Source: Lysobacter sp. KIS68-7 (GTDB lineage Bacteria; Pseudomonadota; Gammaproteobacteria; Xanthomonadales; Xanthomonadaceae). Taken from it: 64,000 nt of DNA. A program made the translations under genes and the position numbers. The stretch lies in the NCBI RefSeq assembly GCF_021284745.1, contig NZ_CP089925.1:1425001-1489000 (forward strand), given 5' to 3'. This document shows, in pieces, positions 48,123 through 58,832 of this stretch (the stretch's first letter is position 1; every line of letters begins with the position of its first letter). The notes under the pieces were generated by a model. The model was not told the DNA's origin and did no database searches. It worked only from the letters and a program-made list of their open reading frames with translations.

Positions 48123-49795
48123 TGCGCGTGCGTTCGCTCCGCGTTTTCCTCGGCGCCTGCCTCGCCCTGCTGTGCATGGCGACGACCGCGCAGGCGCAGG
48201 TGCGCGCGTGGCTGGACCGCGACCGCATCGAATCGGGCGAATCCACCACGCTCAACATCGCCGCCGAATCGCTCACCACCGCGCCCGACTACGCGCCGCT
48301 CCAGCGCGACTTCGAACTCAGCGGACATGCGAGCCAGCGCAGCGCGAGCATCGTCAACGGCACCACGTCGATGCATGTGCAGTACTCCGTCGAACTGACG
48401 CCGCGGCGCGACGGCGTCATCACGATCCCGTCGCTGCGCGTCGGCAACCAGACCTCGCCGCCGCTCACGCTCACCGTCGCCCCTGCGAGCCGCGTGCCTG
48501 CGCAGGCGGGCGACATCGCGTTCATAGAATCGGTCGTCGACGACGCCAACCCCTACGTGCAGCAAGCCGTCGGCCTCAAGCTGCGCCTGTATTACGCGGT
48601 GCCGCTGGTCTCCGGGCAACTCGACCAGCCTTCGCCCGATGGCGCGACCTTGCGCAAGGTCGGCCAGGACGTGCAGTTCCAGCAGGAGTTGCAGGGTCGG
48701 CGCTACAACGTCGTGGAGCGCCACTTCCTGCTCATAGGCGAACACAGCGGCCGCATCGTGCTGCCCGGCGCGCGCTTCCGCGGGCAGGGCGTCGGCGGAT
48801 TCATCGACGACCTGTTCGGCGACGGGCGTCGTCCGCTCGCGGCCGATGCGCCGCCGCGCACCATCGACATCAAGCCGATCCCCGCGAATGCGCCGCAACC
48901 CTGGTTGCCGCTCAACGACCTGCGCCTGCGTTACACGACGCTGCCGCAATCCGCGCGCGCGGGGCAGTCGGCGACGGTCGCGATCGAAGCCGTGGCCGAT
49001 GGCGCAGTCGGATCGCAGCTTCCCGAACTGCAATTGGCCAGCGGCGCGGGCGCACAGGTGTTCCCCGCGGCGTCGCAGTCGGACGAAACCTTCGACGACG
49101 GCCGTCCGCGCACGACGCTCACGCGCACGTTCTCGATCGTGCCGACCCGCGCGGGCGGGTTGCGCGTGGAAGCACCGCGGATCGAATGGTGGGATGTGCG
49201 CGCAGGCGTCGCACGCACCGCCACCTTGCCGCCGATCGTGTTGCAGGCTGCGCCGGGCACGGCAAGCGCACAGGCACCGAGCGCCGGCAATGCAGTGGCG
49301 AGCGCGGTGCCGCAACAGGAGGATCCTGCTGGTGAGGAAGGCCGCATCCGCATCCCGGGCATCCAGGGCCAAATCCTGCCGTGGGCAGCGGCCGCCGCGT
49401 TGTTCGCGGTGTTGTGGCTCGTGACCTTGTTGTGGGCGCTGGAACACCGCCACCCGCCGGCGCGCGCCGTGGCCGGCGACACGATGCCGTCGCCGCCCGC
49501 GCCGCAGGCGCCCGACCTCAGGCGTGCCTTGCATGACGGCGACCTCGCCGACATCACCGATGCCTTGTGCGCATCGGTGAACCCGCCCGCGCACGACATC
49601 GACGCTCTGCACGCACGCCTGGACGATGCCGCGCAGCGCGATGCCCTGCGCCTGCTGCAACGCGCGCGCTGGTCCGACGGCGACCCGCGCGTGGCGCGAG
49701 ATGCCCTGCGCCGCGCCTTCGCGCACGGCCCGTCGCTGGCGAAGGACACCGCGCCCGTGCGCGCGGTGCTGCCGCCGCTGTATCCCCCGGCCTGA
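48122..49795 (+). CDS. BatD-like protein
   Basis: This 557-residue exported protein closes the operon. A signal peptide ends near residue 26 (TAQAQ), followed by Ig-like beta domains (VRAWLDRDRIESGESTTLNI, ASRVPAQAGDIAFIESVVDDANPYVQQAVGLKLRLYY) typical of BatD, then a transmembrane helix at about 420-440 and a cytoplasmic helical tail. BatD family members accompany BatA/BatB and a MoxR ATPase, and the complex is implicated in oxidative or envelope stress. The start overlaps the previous stop by one base. Confidence 0.92.
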   Translation: MRVRSLRVFLGACLALLCMATTAQAQVRAWLDRDRIESGESTTLNIAAESLTTAPDYAPLQRDFELSGHASQRSASIVNGTTSMHVQYSVELTPRRDGVITIPSLRVGNQTSPPLTLTVAPASRVPAQAGDIAFIESVVDDANPYVQQAVGLKLRLYYAVPLVSGQLDQPSPDGATLRKVGQDVQFQQELQGRRYNVVERHFLLIGEHSGRIVLPGARFRGQGVGGFIDDLFGDGRRPLAADAPPRTIDIKPIPANAPQPWLPLNDLRLRYTTLPQSARAGQSATVAIEAVADGAVGSQLPELQLASGAGAQVFPAASQSDETFDDGRPRTTLTRTFSIVPTRAGGLRVEAPRIEWWDVRAGVARTATLPPIVLQAAPGTASAQAPSAGNAVASAVPQQEDPAGEEGRIRIPGIQGQILPWAAAAALFAVLWLVTLLWALEHRHPPARAVAGDTMPSPPAPQAPDLRRALHDGDLADITDALCASVNPPAHDIDALHARLDDAAQRDALRLLQRARWSDGDPRVARDALRRAFAHGPSLAKDTAPVRAVLPPLYPPA

Positions 49796-49821
49796 GGTAT
49801 CCGGCGGTCCGGGATACCGGC

Positions 49822-49827
49822 TACAGT
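49822..49827 (+). promoter_or_regulatory. Possible -10 box of the symporter gene
   Basis: TACAGT lies 44 bases before the symporter ATG in the 75-base gap after the BatD gene. The -35 hexamer is not convincing. Confidence 0.35.
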
Positions 49828-49870
49828 GCGCCCGTTCCGCGGGTGTCCGCGGTAGTACCGGGACCCCGCG

Positions 49871-51184
49871 ATGACTGACGAGCACAAGGCCGGCAAGGGC
49901 CTGCCCCTCCACTGGAAGATGGCGATCGGCTTCGCGGCCGGCCTCCTGCTCGGACTGACGGCGCATTACGTCTCCGGCGCCGATGCCACGTGGGTGCAAT
50001 GGCTCACGACCTGGGTGACGCAGCCGGCTGCCACCTTGTTCCTGCGCCTGATCTTCATGCTCGTCATCCCGCTGCTGTTCTCCGCGCTCGTCGTGGGCGT
50101 GGCGGAAATGGGCGACGTGCGTTCGCTCGGCCGCATCGGCTGGCGCACGCTCGGCTACACGGTGGTGGTCTCGGCGATCGCGGTCGCGCTGGGCCTGTTC
50201 CTGGTGAACCTGTTCCGCCCGGGCGACGGCGTGGATCCGGCGCAGGCGCAGCAACTCCTGCAGCAGGGCAGCGCACGCGCGCATGCGATCGTCAGCAGCA
50301 CGACGGTGCAGCCCAAGGGCCTCGACATGCTCATGTCGATCGTGCCCGACAACGTGATCAAGGCAGCGGCCGAGAACACGATCCTGGCGGTGATGTTCTT
50401 CGCGCTGATGCTCGGCATCGGCCTGGTGCTCACGCGCAGCGAGAACGCGTCCATCCTCAAGCGCGGCATCGAAGGCCTGTTCGAGGTCTCGATGACGCTC
50501 ATCGGCATCGTGATCCGCCTCGCCCCGTACGCGGTGTTCTGCATGATGTTCAACCTGGCCGCGCTGTTCGGCTGGGACCTGATGGCCAAGCTGGGCGCTT
50601 ACGTGGGCGTGGTCGTGCTCGCACTGGCGATCCACCAGTTCGTCATTTATTCGCTGGTGCTGAAGTTCGTCGGCGGCTATTCGCCGGTGCGCTTCTTCAA
50701 GGGCATCCAGGAAGCGATGGTGATGGCCTTCTCCACCGCTTCGAGCAACGCCACGCTGCCGACCTCGCTGCGCGTGGCCGACGAAGAACTCGGCCTGCCG
50801 CGCCGCGTTTCGCGCTTCGTGCTCACGGTGGGCGCCACGGCCAACCAGAACGGCACCGCCCTGTTCGAAGGCGTGACGGTGCTCTTCCTCGCGCAGTTCT
50901 TCGGCGTGGACCTCAGCCTCACGCAGCAGGCCACGGTGATGTTCGTGTGCATCCTCGGCGGCATCGGCACGGCCGGCGTGCCGGCGGGCTCACTGCCGGT
51001 GGTCGCGCTCATCTGCACCATGGTCGGCGTCCCGGCCGAGGGCATCGGCCTGATCCTCGGTGTCGACCGCTTCCTCGACATGTGCCGCACCACGCTCAAC
51101 GTGACCGGCGACCTCATGCTCGCGACCGTCGTGTCGGCGGGCGAGCCGGCCGACGCCCCCGCTGCAGAGCCCGTCGCGGGCTGA
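49871..51184 (+). CDS. Dicarboxylate/amino acid:cation symporter (DAACS family)
   Basis: The 437-residue polytopic protein belongs to the DAACS/GltP-DctA family, which imports glutamate, aspartate or C4-dicarboxylates with Na+ or H+. It has about eight membrane helices with the two re-entrant hairpins. The serine-rich [14 protein letters not shown] motif, the [11 protein letters not shown] motif in TM7 and [16 protein letters not shown] in TM8 are all present and intact. Glutamate/aspartate versus dicarboxylate preference is not certain from these motifs. It is probably its own transcript, between the bat operon and tkt. Confidence 0.93.
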   Translation: MTDEHKAGKGLPLHWKMAIGFAAGLLLGLTAHYVSGADATWVQWLTTWVTQPAATLFLRLIFMLVIPLLFSALVVGVAEMGDVRSLGRIGWRTLGYTVVVSAIAVALGLFLVNLFRPGDGVDPAQAQQLLQQGSARAHAIVSSTTVQPKGLDMLMSIVPDNVIKAAAENTILAVMFFALMLGIGLVLTRSENASILKRGIEGLFEVSMTLIGIVIRLAPYAVFCMMFNLAALFGWDLMAKLGAYVGVVVLALAIHQFVIYSLVLKFVGGYSPVRFFKGIQEAMVMAFSTASSNATLPTSLRVADEELGLPRRVSRFVLTVGATANQNGTALFEGVTVLFLAQFFGVDLSLTQQATVMFVCILGGIGTAGVPAGSLPVVALICTMVGVPAEGIGLILGVDRFLDMCRTTLNVTGDLMLATVVSAGEPADAPAAEPVAG

Positions 51185-51214
51185 TCGGCGTCAAGGGGAA
51201 CGGAGGGCGCGGGT

Positions 51215-51220
51215 TACAAT
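51215..51220 (+). promoter_or_regulatory. Possible -10 box of tkt
   Basis: TACAAT matches a good -10 element 36 bases before the transketolase ATG. No clear -35 is seen. Confidence 0.4.
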
Positions 51221-51255
51221 CCGCGCCGCCCGCCGCCTTTCCCCCCGATGCCCAC

Positions 51256-53247
51256 ATGACGACGCCCAGCCGCCGCGACCTCGCCAACGCCATCCGTTTC
51301 CTCGCCATCGATGCAGTGGAGGCCGCGAAGTCCGGCCATCCGGGCATGCCCATGGGCATGGCGGACATCGCCGAGGTGCTCTGGAACGATTACCTGCGGC
51401 ACAACCCGAACAACCCGAACTGGTTCAACCGCGATCGCTTCGTGCTGTCCAACGGCCACGGTTCGATGCTGCAGTACGCGCTGCTGCACCTGTCGGGTTA
51501 CGACCTGTCGATCGACGACCTGAAGAATTTCCGCCAGCTCGAGTCGAAGACGCCGGGCCACCCGGAAAACTTCATGACCCCGGGCGTGGAAACCACGACC
51601 GGTCCGCTCGGCCAGGGCTTCGCGAACGCAGTGGGCATGGCGCTGGCGGAAAAGCTGCTCGCGCAACGCTTCAACCGCCCCGAATTCGAAGTCGTCGACC
51701 ACCACACCTGGGTGTTCATGGGCGATGGCTGCCTGATGGAAGGCATCTCGCATGAAGCTGCGTCGCTTGCCGGCACCTGGGGCCTCAACAAGCTGATCGC
51801 GCTGTGGGACGACAACCACATCTCGATCGACGGCAATGTGCAGGGCTGGTTCACCGACGACACGCCGAAGCGCTTCGAAGCCTACGGCTGGAACGTGATC
51901 CGCAACGTCGACGGCCACGACGCCGACGAGATCAAGCGCGCGATCGACACCGCGCTGTCCTCCACCGACCGCCCCACGTTGATCTGCTGCCGCACGACGA
52001 TCGGTTTCGGTTCGCCGAACAAGGCGGGCAAGGAGTCCTCGCACGGTGCGCCGCTGGGCAAGGATGAAGTGGCCAACACGCGCGAAGCGCTCGGCTGGTC
52101 GTTCGCCCCGTTCGAAATCCCGCAGGCCATCCGCGACGGTTGGCGCGCAGGCAACGCGGGCCTGGTGCGCGAAGACCAGTGGAACCGTTTGTTCGACGGC
52201 TATGCCGCGCGCCATCCCGAACTCGCCGACGAACTCGTGCGCCGCGCGCGCAACGAGCTGCCGGAGAACTGGGCGGCCGAGGCCGACGCCTACATCCGCA
52301 AGCTGCAGGCCGACGGCCCGGTCGTCGCCTCGCGCAAGGCGTCGCAGATGGCGCTGGAAGCTTACGGCCCGCTGCTGCCGGAACTGATCGGCGGCTCGGC
52401 GGACCTGGCGCATTCCAACCTGACCTTGTGGAAGGGCAGCAAGTCCGTCACCAGCGACGACGCGAATGCCAACTACGTGTACTACGGCGTGCGCGAGTTC
52501 GCGATGACCGCGATCAGCAACGGCATGGGCCTGCACGAATGCTTCATCCCGTACGACGCCACCTTCCTGGTCTTCAGCGACTACGCACGCAACGCCGTGC
52601 GCATGAGCGCGCTGATGGGCGCGCATGCGATCCACGTCTACACGCACGACTCCATCGGCCTCGGTGAAGACGGCCCGACGCACCAGCCCATCGAACACGT
52701 CGCCACGCTGCGCTACATCCCGGGCAACGATGTGTGGCGCCCGTGCGATGCCGTTGAATCCGCGGTGGCCTGGCGCGCTGCGATCGAACAGCACGATGGT
52801 CCGTCCTGCCTGGTGTTCACGCGCCAGAACCTGGCGCACCAGGCGCGCACCGATGAGCAGGTGCAGGCCATCCGTCGCGGCGGCTACATCCTGCGCGACA
52901 GCAAGGGTGCGCCGCAGACGATCCTCATCGCCACGGGTTCGGAAGTGGAACTCGCGATGAAGGCCGCCGACCAGCTCGGCGATGGCGTGCGCGTGGTGTC
53001 GATGCCTTCGACCGACGTGTTCGACCGCCAGGACGCGGCTTACCGCGAATCGGTGCTGCCGAATGCCTGTCGCCGCCGCGTGGCGATCGAAGCGGGCGTC
53101 ACCGATTTCTGGCGCAAGTACGTGGGCCTGGATGGCGCGGTGATCGGCATCGATCGTTTCGGCGCGAGCGCGCCGGCCGAAGCGCTGTTCCCGCATTTCG
53201 GCTTCACGGTCGAGAACGTGGTGAAGGCCGCCAAGGCCCTCGCGTAA
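51256..53247 (+). CDS. tkt: Transketolase
   Basis: Transketolase moves two-carbon units between sugar phosphates in the pentose phosphate pathway using thiamine diphosphate. The 663-residue protein has [30 protein letters not shown] at the start, the TPP motif [18 protein letters not shown]...WDDN, the glutamate loop in [14 protein letters not shown] and [15 protein letters not shown]. Length is as in E. coli TktA. The ATG at 51256 was picked on homology, since the open frame extends far upstream through the symporter gene. In relatives tkt lies beside gap and pgk; here the mod operon separates them. Confidence 0.96.
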   Translation: MTTPSRRDLANAIRFLAIDAVEAAKSGHPGMPMGMADIAEVLWNDYLRHNPNNPNWFNRDRFVLSNGHGSMLQYALLHLSGYDLSIDDLKNFRQLESKTPGHPENFMTPGVETTTGPLGQGFANAVGMALAEKLLAQRFNRPEFEVVDHHTWVFMGDGCLMEGISHEAASLAGTWGLNKLIALWDDNHISIDGNVQGWFTDDTPKRFEAYGWNVIRNVDGHDADEIKRAIDTALSSTDRPTLICCRTTIGFGSPNKAGKESSHGAPLGKDEVANTREALGWSFAPFEIPQAIRDGWRAGNAGLVREDQWNRLFDGYAARHPELADELVRRARNELPENWAAEADAYIRKLQADGPVVASRKASQMALEAYGPLLPELIGGSADLAHSNLTLWKGSKSVTSDDANANYVYYGVREFAMTAISNGMGLHECFIPYDATFLVFSDYARNAVRMSALMGAHAIHVYTHDSIGLGEDGPTHQPIEHVATLRYIPGNDVWRPCDAVESAVAWRAAIEQHDGPSCLVFTRQNLAHQARTDEQVQAIRRGGYILRDSKGAPQTILIATGSEVELAMKAADQLGDGVRVVSMPSTDVFDRQDAAYRESVLPNACRRRVAIEAGVTDFWRKYVGLDGAVIGIDRFGASAPAEALFPHFGFTVENVVKAAKALA

Positions 53248-53250
53248 AAC

Positions 53251-53880
53251 TCAGGCGAGCTCGAACACGGCATCCGCAAGGCGTGCCGTGTCTTCGGGCG
53301 AGTGGCTGACCCACACCATCGGCAGCGCGACTTCGTCGCGCACGCGCTGCAGCCAAGGCAGCAGTTCGTCCTTGCGTGCGCGATCGAGCATCGACAAGGG
53401 TTCATCGAGCAACAGCAAGGCCGGTTGCGAGAGCAGGGCGCGGGCGATGGCGATGCGTTGCGCTTCGCCGCCGGACAGCCCATCGGTGCGACGGTGGAGC
53501 AGGCCACCGATGCCGAGCAGTTCGACGATCGCCTCCATCGCGAAACGCGGTGTCGCCTCGCGACGCGGCGCGCCGTAGAGCAGGTTGGCGCGCACATCCA
53601 GGTGCGGGAACAGGCGCGCGTCCTGGAACACGTAGCCGATGTGGCGATGGTGCGCCGGTTCGTCCACGCCGGTGTTGGCATCGAAGAGCGTGCGGCCATC
53701 GATCGAAATGCGTCCGCGCGTCGGCCGCACCAGCCCCGCGATGGCATGCAGCACCGAGGTCTTGCCTGCGCCCGATGCGCCCACGAGCGCGATCGCGCGC
53801 TGCGTGCTTTCGATGCGCACGCTGCTGCGGAACGCGCCGCGCGCCACGTCGATGTCGATCGAGAACAGCGGGTGCGTCAC
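53251..53880 (-). CDS. modC: Molybdate ABC transporter ATPase ModC (short form)
   Basis: The 209-residue ATPase powers molybdate import. It has Walker A GASGAGKTS, Q-loop YVFQDARLFPHLDV, signature LSGGEAQRIAIARAL, Walker B LLLLDEPLSMLD and the H-loop VWVSHS. Everything after the nucleotide-binding domain is missing: there is no TOBE/Mop molybdate-binding domain, which E. coli ModC (about 350 residues) has. A GTG start at 53880 overlaps the modB stop (GTGA) and is preferred to upstream codons that would run into modB. It ends three bases from the convergent tkt stop, with no terminator evident between them. Confidence 0.9.
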   Translation of the reverse strand: MTHPLFSIDIDVARGAFRSSVRIESTQRAIALVGASGAGKTSVLHAIAGLVRPTRGRISIDGRTLFDANTGVDEPAHHRHIGYVFQDARLFPHLDVRANLLYGAPRREATPRFAMEAIVELLGIGGLLHRRTDGLSGGEAQRIAIARALLSQPALLLLDEPLSMLDRARKDELLPWLQRVRDEVALPMVWVSHSPEDTARLADAVFELA

Positions 53881-54569
53881 GACACCTCTCCGCGTCGCTG
53901 CCGTTGCACCAGCCACTCCGAGCAGAACACCGCGGCGAAGGAAATCGCGACGGCAACGATCGCCAAGCGCCACAAGCCAGACTCGCCCCCGGGCACCTGC
54001 ATCATTCCGTACATCAGCGCCGACAGCGTCTGCGTTTCGCCCGGGATGGCGGACACGAAGGTGATCGTTGCGCCGAACTCACCGAGCGCCTTCGCGAAGG
54101 CGAGCATCGCGCCGGCGACGATGCCGGGCCACGCGAGCGGCAGGGAGACGGTGAGGAACACGCGCCACGGCGGTGCACCGAGCGTGGAAGCCGCCTGTTC
54201 CAGGCGCACGTCGACCGCTTCGATCGCCACGCGGATCGCACGCACCATCAAGGGAAATCCCATGATGCCGCTCGCGAGCGCCGCGCCCGTCCAGCGGAAC
54301 GCGAACACGATGCCGAAGTTGTCGCGCAGGAACATGCCGATCGGGCCCCGCGTGCCGAAGGCCATCAACAGCACGAAGCCCGTGACGACCGGCGGCATCA
54401 CCAGCGGCAGCACGAGCAGCGTGTCGAGCAGCAACTTGCCGGGAAAGCGCTTGCGCGCGAGCAACCAACCGAAAGCGATGCCGAAGGGCAGGCTGCACGC
54501 CACCGCGGTGAGCGCGACCTTCAGGCTGAGCGCGATGGCCTGGTATTCGGCGGTGCCCAGCCCGGCCAT
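53877..54569 (-). CDS. modB: Molybdate ABC transporter permease ModB
   Basis: The 230-residue inner-membrane permease has about five or six helices and the ABC-importer EAA loop (AASTLGAPPWRVFLTVSLPLAWPGIVAGAMLAFAKALGEFGATITFVSAIPGETQTL) that is characteristic of ModB. It is fused neither to ModC nor to ModA. It starts three bases after modA and overlaps modC by four bases, so the three genes are one unit. Confidence 0.94.
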   Translation of the reverse strand: MAGLGTAEYQAIALSLKVALTAVACSLPFGIAFGWLLARKRFPGKLLLDTLLVLPLVMPPVVTGFVLLMAFGTRGPIGMFLRDNFGIVFAFRWTGAALASGIMGFPLMVRAIRVAIEAVDVRLEQAASTLGAPPWRVFLTVSLPLAWPGIVAGAMLAFAKALGEFGATITFVSAIPGETQTLSALMYGMMQVPGGESGLWRLAIVAVAISFAAVFCSEWLVQRQRRGEVS

Positions 54570-54572
54570 GCG

Positions 54573-55352
54573 TCAGAGCAGCCGGAAACCATGCCGCGCG
54601 AAGATCGCGCGCGCCGCCGGCGTCTGCAGCCAGTGCACGAAGGCCTTCGCCTGCGGATGCGTGCTCGCGGCGATGCGGGCGACGGGATACACGATCGGTG
54701 CGTGCGAATCGGCGGGGAACGTGCCGACCACGCGGACTTTCGGTTCGGCCATCGCATCGCTGCCGTACACGATGCCGAGCGGCGCTTCGCCGCGCGAAAC
54801 CAGCAGCAGCGCCGCGCGCACGTTTTCCGCTTCCGCGGTGCGCGCCTTCACGCCGTCCCATGCGCCGAGCTTCGTGAGCGATTGTTTCGCGTACTTGCCG
54901 GCCGGCACGCTGTTGGTGAGTGCGACGGCGAGGCGGCCGTCCGTGCCCAGCAGCGGCACGAGGTCGAGGCCGGGTTTCAGCGCGACGTCTTTCACCGACG
55001 AAGTGCTCGGTGCAACGAGCACCAGCGTGTTGCCCAGCAGGTTGCGGCGCGTCGCGGGATCGATGAGCTTCTGCTTCTGGAGTTCGTCCATCCAATCCAG
55101 GTCGGCCGAAATGAAGACATCGGCAGGCGCGCCCTGATCGATCTGCCGCGCGAGGGCGGAACTCGCTGCGTACGACACGCGCACCGGTGCGCCGCCTTCG
55201 TGTTCGTAGGCCTTGGCCGCTTCGTCCATCGATTCCTTCAGGCTCGCCGCGGCGAAGACCGTGAGCGGCGCAGGCTTGTCCGGGGGCGTTGCACCGGCGA
55301 TGCAGGCGAAGGCGGCGAGCAGAGTTGCGAGAACGGTCGAACGCCAGGTCAT
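54573..55352 (-). CDS. modA: Molybdate-binding periplasmic protein ModA
   Basis: The 259-residue solute-binding protein has a signal peptide (about residues 1-21, ending ACIAGA) and the ModA motifs [47 protein letters not shown] and [13 protein letters not shown]. These form the molybdate/tungstate pocket. It is the first of modABC. Its start overlaps the preceding molybdopterin-domain-like gene by four bases, which places that gene in the same transcript. Confidence 0.95.
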   Translation of the reverse strand: MTWRSTVLATLLAAFACIAGATPPDKPAPLTVFAAASLKESMDEAAKAYEHEGGAPVRVSYAASSALARQIDQGAPADVFISADLDWMDELQKQKLIDPATRRNLLGNTLVLVAPSTSSVKDVALKPGLDLVPLLGTDGRLAVALTNSVPAGKYAKQSLTKLGAWDGVKARTAEAENVRAALLLVSRGEAPLGIVYGSDAMAEPKVRVVGTFPADSHAPIVYPVARIAASTHPQAKAFVHWLQTPAARAIFARHGFRLL

Positions 55353-55801
55353 GGCACATCCTCCACGTGGATCGATTGGACCTGGCGCGCCGCTCGGGCA
55401 GGGCGCGTGTCATCGGGGACCAACAGGCGCAGCGGGCCTTCCTTGTCGTCGATCGCCTTTCCGTCGCAGCGATCGACGAGGTAGACCGCGCGTCCACCGA
55501 GCGATGCATCCAACTCGCCCAGCGAGAACACCACGCGATAACCGTCGCGCGCCGTCACCACTGCGACGCGCGCCAGGTGGGCGCCGCGCAGCGGTGTCGT
55601 CGGCATGGCGTTCGCGGCGCGCAGCAGGTCGACCAAGGCCACGCCTTCACAATGCAACGCGCGCTCGTGGATCTTCATCTCCACCGGATGGCGCGGCAGC
55701 GGCGCGAGGTGCGCCGCATCCAGTGGCACCTGCACGGGTTCGGCGGCGAAGGCGGGGACGAACGTGAGCGCGCCGAGCAGCGCGCAGGCGAGGGTCCGCA
55801 T
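55349..55801 (-). CDS. Small exported molybdopterin-binding-domain-like protein
   Basis: The 150-residue protein begins with a signal peptide ([20 protein letters not shown]). The mature part resembles the substrate-binding half of sulfite-oxidase-fold proteins: [46 protein letters not shown] and [25 protein letters not shown]. One cysteine (HCEGVALV, near residue 51) is present. Whether the molybdopterin-dependent role applies is unknown, since the protein is far shorter than a full oxidoreductase. It sits between a persulfide-dioxygenase-like gene and modA, overlapping modA by four bases. Confidence 0.8.
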   Translation of the reverse strand: MRTLACALLGALTFVPAFAAEPVQVPLDAAHLAPLPRHPVEMKIHERALHCEGVALVDLLRAANAMPTTPLRGAHLARVAVVTARDGYRVVFSLGELDASLGGRAVYLVDRCDGKAIDDKEGPLRLLVPDDTRPARAARQVQSIHVEDVP

Positions 55802-55802
55802 G

Positions 55803-56666
55803 TCAGATCCTGTCCAGGGGAATGCGCAAGTATCGCGTACCGTCCGCCGCCGGCGCCGGCAGCGCGCCGCCGCGCAGGTTGACCTGCAGCGATTGGAGGA
55901 TCAGCGCGGGCATCGGCAGGGTGGCGTCGCGCGCCTTCCGCATCGCGACGTAATCGCCTTCGGTGGTGTCGCCGCGCAGGTGCGTGTTCTCGCGCTTCTG
56001 CGCGCCGATCGTGGTTTCGCAGGCGGCCTCGCGGCCGTTCGGGCTGTAGTCGTGGCACACGAACACGCGGGTGGTGTCGGGCAGCGTGTAGAAACGCTGG
56101 ATCGTGCGGTACAGCGTGGCCGCGTCCGCGTTCGGGAAATCGGTGCGCGCGGTGCCCGAGTCGGGCATGAACAAGGTATCGCCGCAGAACAACGCATCGC
56201 CCACGAGATACGCGACGCAATCGGCCGTATGCCCGGGTGCCGCGATGACGAGCCCTTCCATGTCGCCGATGGAGAAGCGTTCGTCTGCGTCGAACAGATG
56301 GTCGAACTGCGAGCCATCCGAAGGCACGTCGTCGCCGAATCCGAACACCGGCGCGAAGCTGCGCTGCGTCTGGCGGATGCCGTTGCCGATGGCGACCTGC
56401 GCACCTGGAAAACATTCGCGCAGCCATTGCGCTGCGGAAAGATGATCCGCGTGCGCGTGCGTTTCCAGCAGCCATTGCACGCGCAGGCCGTTTGCGCGGA
56501 CGTACTCGAGCAGCTTGCCTGCCGAGTCGTGCGAGGTGCGCGCGGACTTCGCGTCGAAATCCAGCACCGGGTCGAGGATCGCCGCGGCGCGCGTCGCCGG
56601 GTCGACGATCACATGGCTCCATGTGCCCGTGGCGGGATCGTGGAAGGACGCGACCTCGGCTGCCAT
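55803..56666 (-). CDS. MBL-fold hydrolase, persulfide dioxygenase-like
   Basis: The 287-residue metallo-beta-lactamase-fold protein has the metal site THAHADH (69-75), then APGHTADCVAYLVGDALFCGDTLF and VFVCHDYSPNGREAACETTIGAQK. This pattern fits the ETHE1/Blh group of persulfide dioxygenases, which oxidise glutathione persulfide to sulfite, more than glyoxalase II. A rhodanese part, as in fused Blh proteins, is absent. The ATG at 56666 was chosen on homology. It sits 17 bases after the nuclease gene and one base before the next gene. Persulfide activity is an inference. Confidence 0.87.
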   Translation of the reverse strand: MAAEVASFHDPATGTWSHVIVDPATRAAAILDPVLDFDAKSARTSHDSAGKLLEYVRANGLRVQWLLETHAHADHLSAAQWLRECFPGAQVAIGNGIRQTQRSFAPVFGFGDDVPSDGSQFDHLFDADERFSIGDMEGLVIAAPGHTADCVAYLVGDALFCGDTLFMPDSGTARTDFPNADAATLYRTIQRFYTLPDTTRVFVCHDYSPNGREAACETTIGAQKRENTHLRGDTTEGDYVAMRKARDATLPMPALILQSLQVNLRGGALPAPAADGTRYLRIPLDRI

Positions 56667-56683
56667 GGCGATGCCCTCGCGGG

Positions 56684-57571
56684 TCAGGGGGTGGGTGTGC
56701 CGAGCGTGTCGTCCAGCAGTTTCGCCAGTCGCCACGCGGCCTGTCGCACGCGTTGTTCGGCGAGCGGGCGCATGGCGTCGAGATAGCTGCGATCCATCAC
56801 GTGGCCCTGCGGATAAAGCGAACGTGCATCGACGAGGCGGCAGGACTCCGAGGCCCACGCGAGCGGTGCGCTCAGGGCACCGGCTTCCGGCGGCCACGGC
56901 AGCGCATCGAGGCGATCGGCGTAGCCCTTCATCCCGAGGCCCGGATGCCCGGGCTTGTCCACGCCGACCTCGCCGAGGATGTAGTAGTCCCAGATGGAAT
57001 GCAGGTTGGTGCCCATCACGCCGTCGATGTACTTCGAGCGTGCGTAGGCTTCCGGTTCCAGCTTGGTGCGCAGGCTGATCTGGTAATCGTTGCCGCCCTT
57101 GTCCGGGTGGTTGCTCGCATGCATCGGCTGGTGCACGTCGCCGACGAAATGGACGAGGAACTTGAGCGCGTCGCGGCGCACCGCCAGCGGCTGCGAACGG
57201 TCGGCCAGCAACTTGCGCTGCGCTTCGATCGCGCCCACCACGCACTGGCCGTCCGGGCAGTCGCGTGCCATGACGAAGTGGCAGGTCCCGTCGGTCGTAT
57301 TCACGTAATGCCAGCGCGAGGTGGCCTTGAAGCGATCCGGGTCGGTGTTGCGCAGGTCGTCGGCCCAGGTGGCCACGCCGCCGAGGGTCGGGTCCGGCTC
57401 ACCGGCCAGCAGCTTGTCGATCTCCGCGCGGGTGGCCGGCTGCACGTGCCGCGCCGCCAGTTCCCCCACCATCCGGTGCCCCAGGCCGCTCCAGGCATGG
57501 GCGGGCGAGGCGGCGAAGAGGGCGGCGAGGGCGCCTGCGAGGTAGGCGAGGGTGGGGCGGAATGCGGGCAT
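56684..57571 (-). CDS. S1/P1 family nuclease (secreted, zinc-dependent)
   Basis: The 295-residue precursor has a signal peptide ending AHA before W27. In P1-type nucleases the mature protein starts at this tryptophan, which with H32 binds zinc, and WSGLGH matches that. Further ligands are in GVATWADDLRN, LKFLVHFVGDVHQPMHASNHPDKGGNDYQI and NLHSIWD. It would degrade single-stranded DNA and RNA outside the cytoplasm. It heads the minus-strand group that continues into the MBL gene and modABC. A possible promoter lies in the 96 bases shared divergently with gap. Confidence 0.94.
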   Translation of the reverse strand: MPAFRPTLAYLAGALAALFAASPAHAWSGLGHRMVGELAARHVQPATRAEIDKLLAGEPDPTLGGVATWADDLRNTDPDRFKATSRWHYVNTTDGTCHFVMARDCPDGQCVVGAIEAQRKLLADRSQPLAVRRDALKFLVHFVGDVHQPMHASNHPDKGGNDYQISLRTKLEPEAYARSKYIDGVMGTNLHSIWDYYILGEVGVDKPGHPGLGMKGYADRLDALPWPPEAGALSAPLAWASESCRLVDARSLYPQGHVMDRSYLDAMRPLAEQRVRQAAWRLAKLLDDTLGTPTP

Positions 57572-57601
57572 CACGGGCGCCGGGGCTGTGGGGTCCGTTA
57601 A

Positions 57602-58669
<1,068 letters not shown>

Positions 58670-58730
58670 GTGGCAGGCTGACGCGCCGCAGCAACTTTGC
58701 GGACGCGGTCACGGCAGCGACGTCCCTTCG

Positions 58731-58760
58731 CAACCCCGCTTCGGCGGGGTTGTGTCGTTT
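58731..58760 (+). terminator. Rho-independent terminator after gap
   Basis: A perfect 9-bp stem, CAACCCCGC / GCGGGGTTG, closes a stable TTCG tetraloop and is followed by TGTCGTTTTG. It lies 61 bases after the gap stop. Confidence 0.82.
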
Positions 58761-58832
58761 TGGGACCCAAGGCTCCGGAGCGTGACGGATTTCCGGTTGT
58801 GCGGGCCCCGGGGCCCCGGTAGCGTGCGAAGC

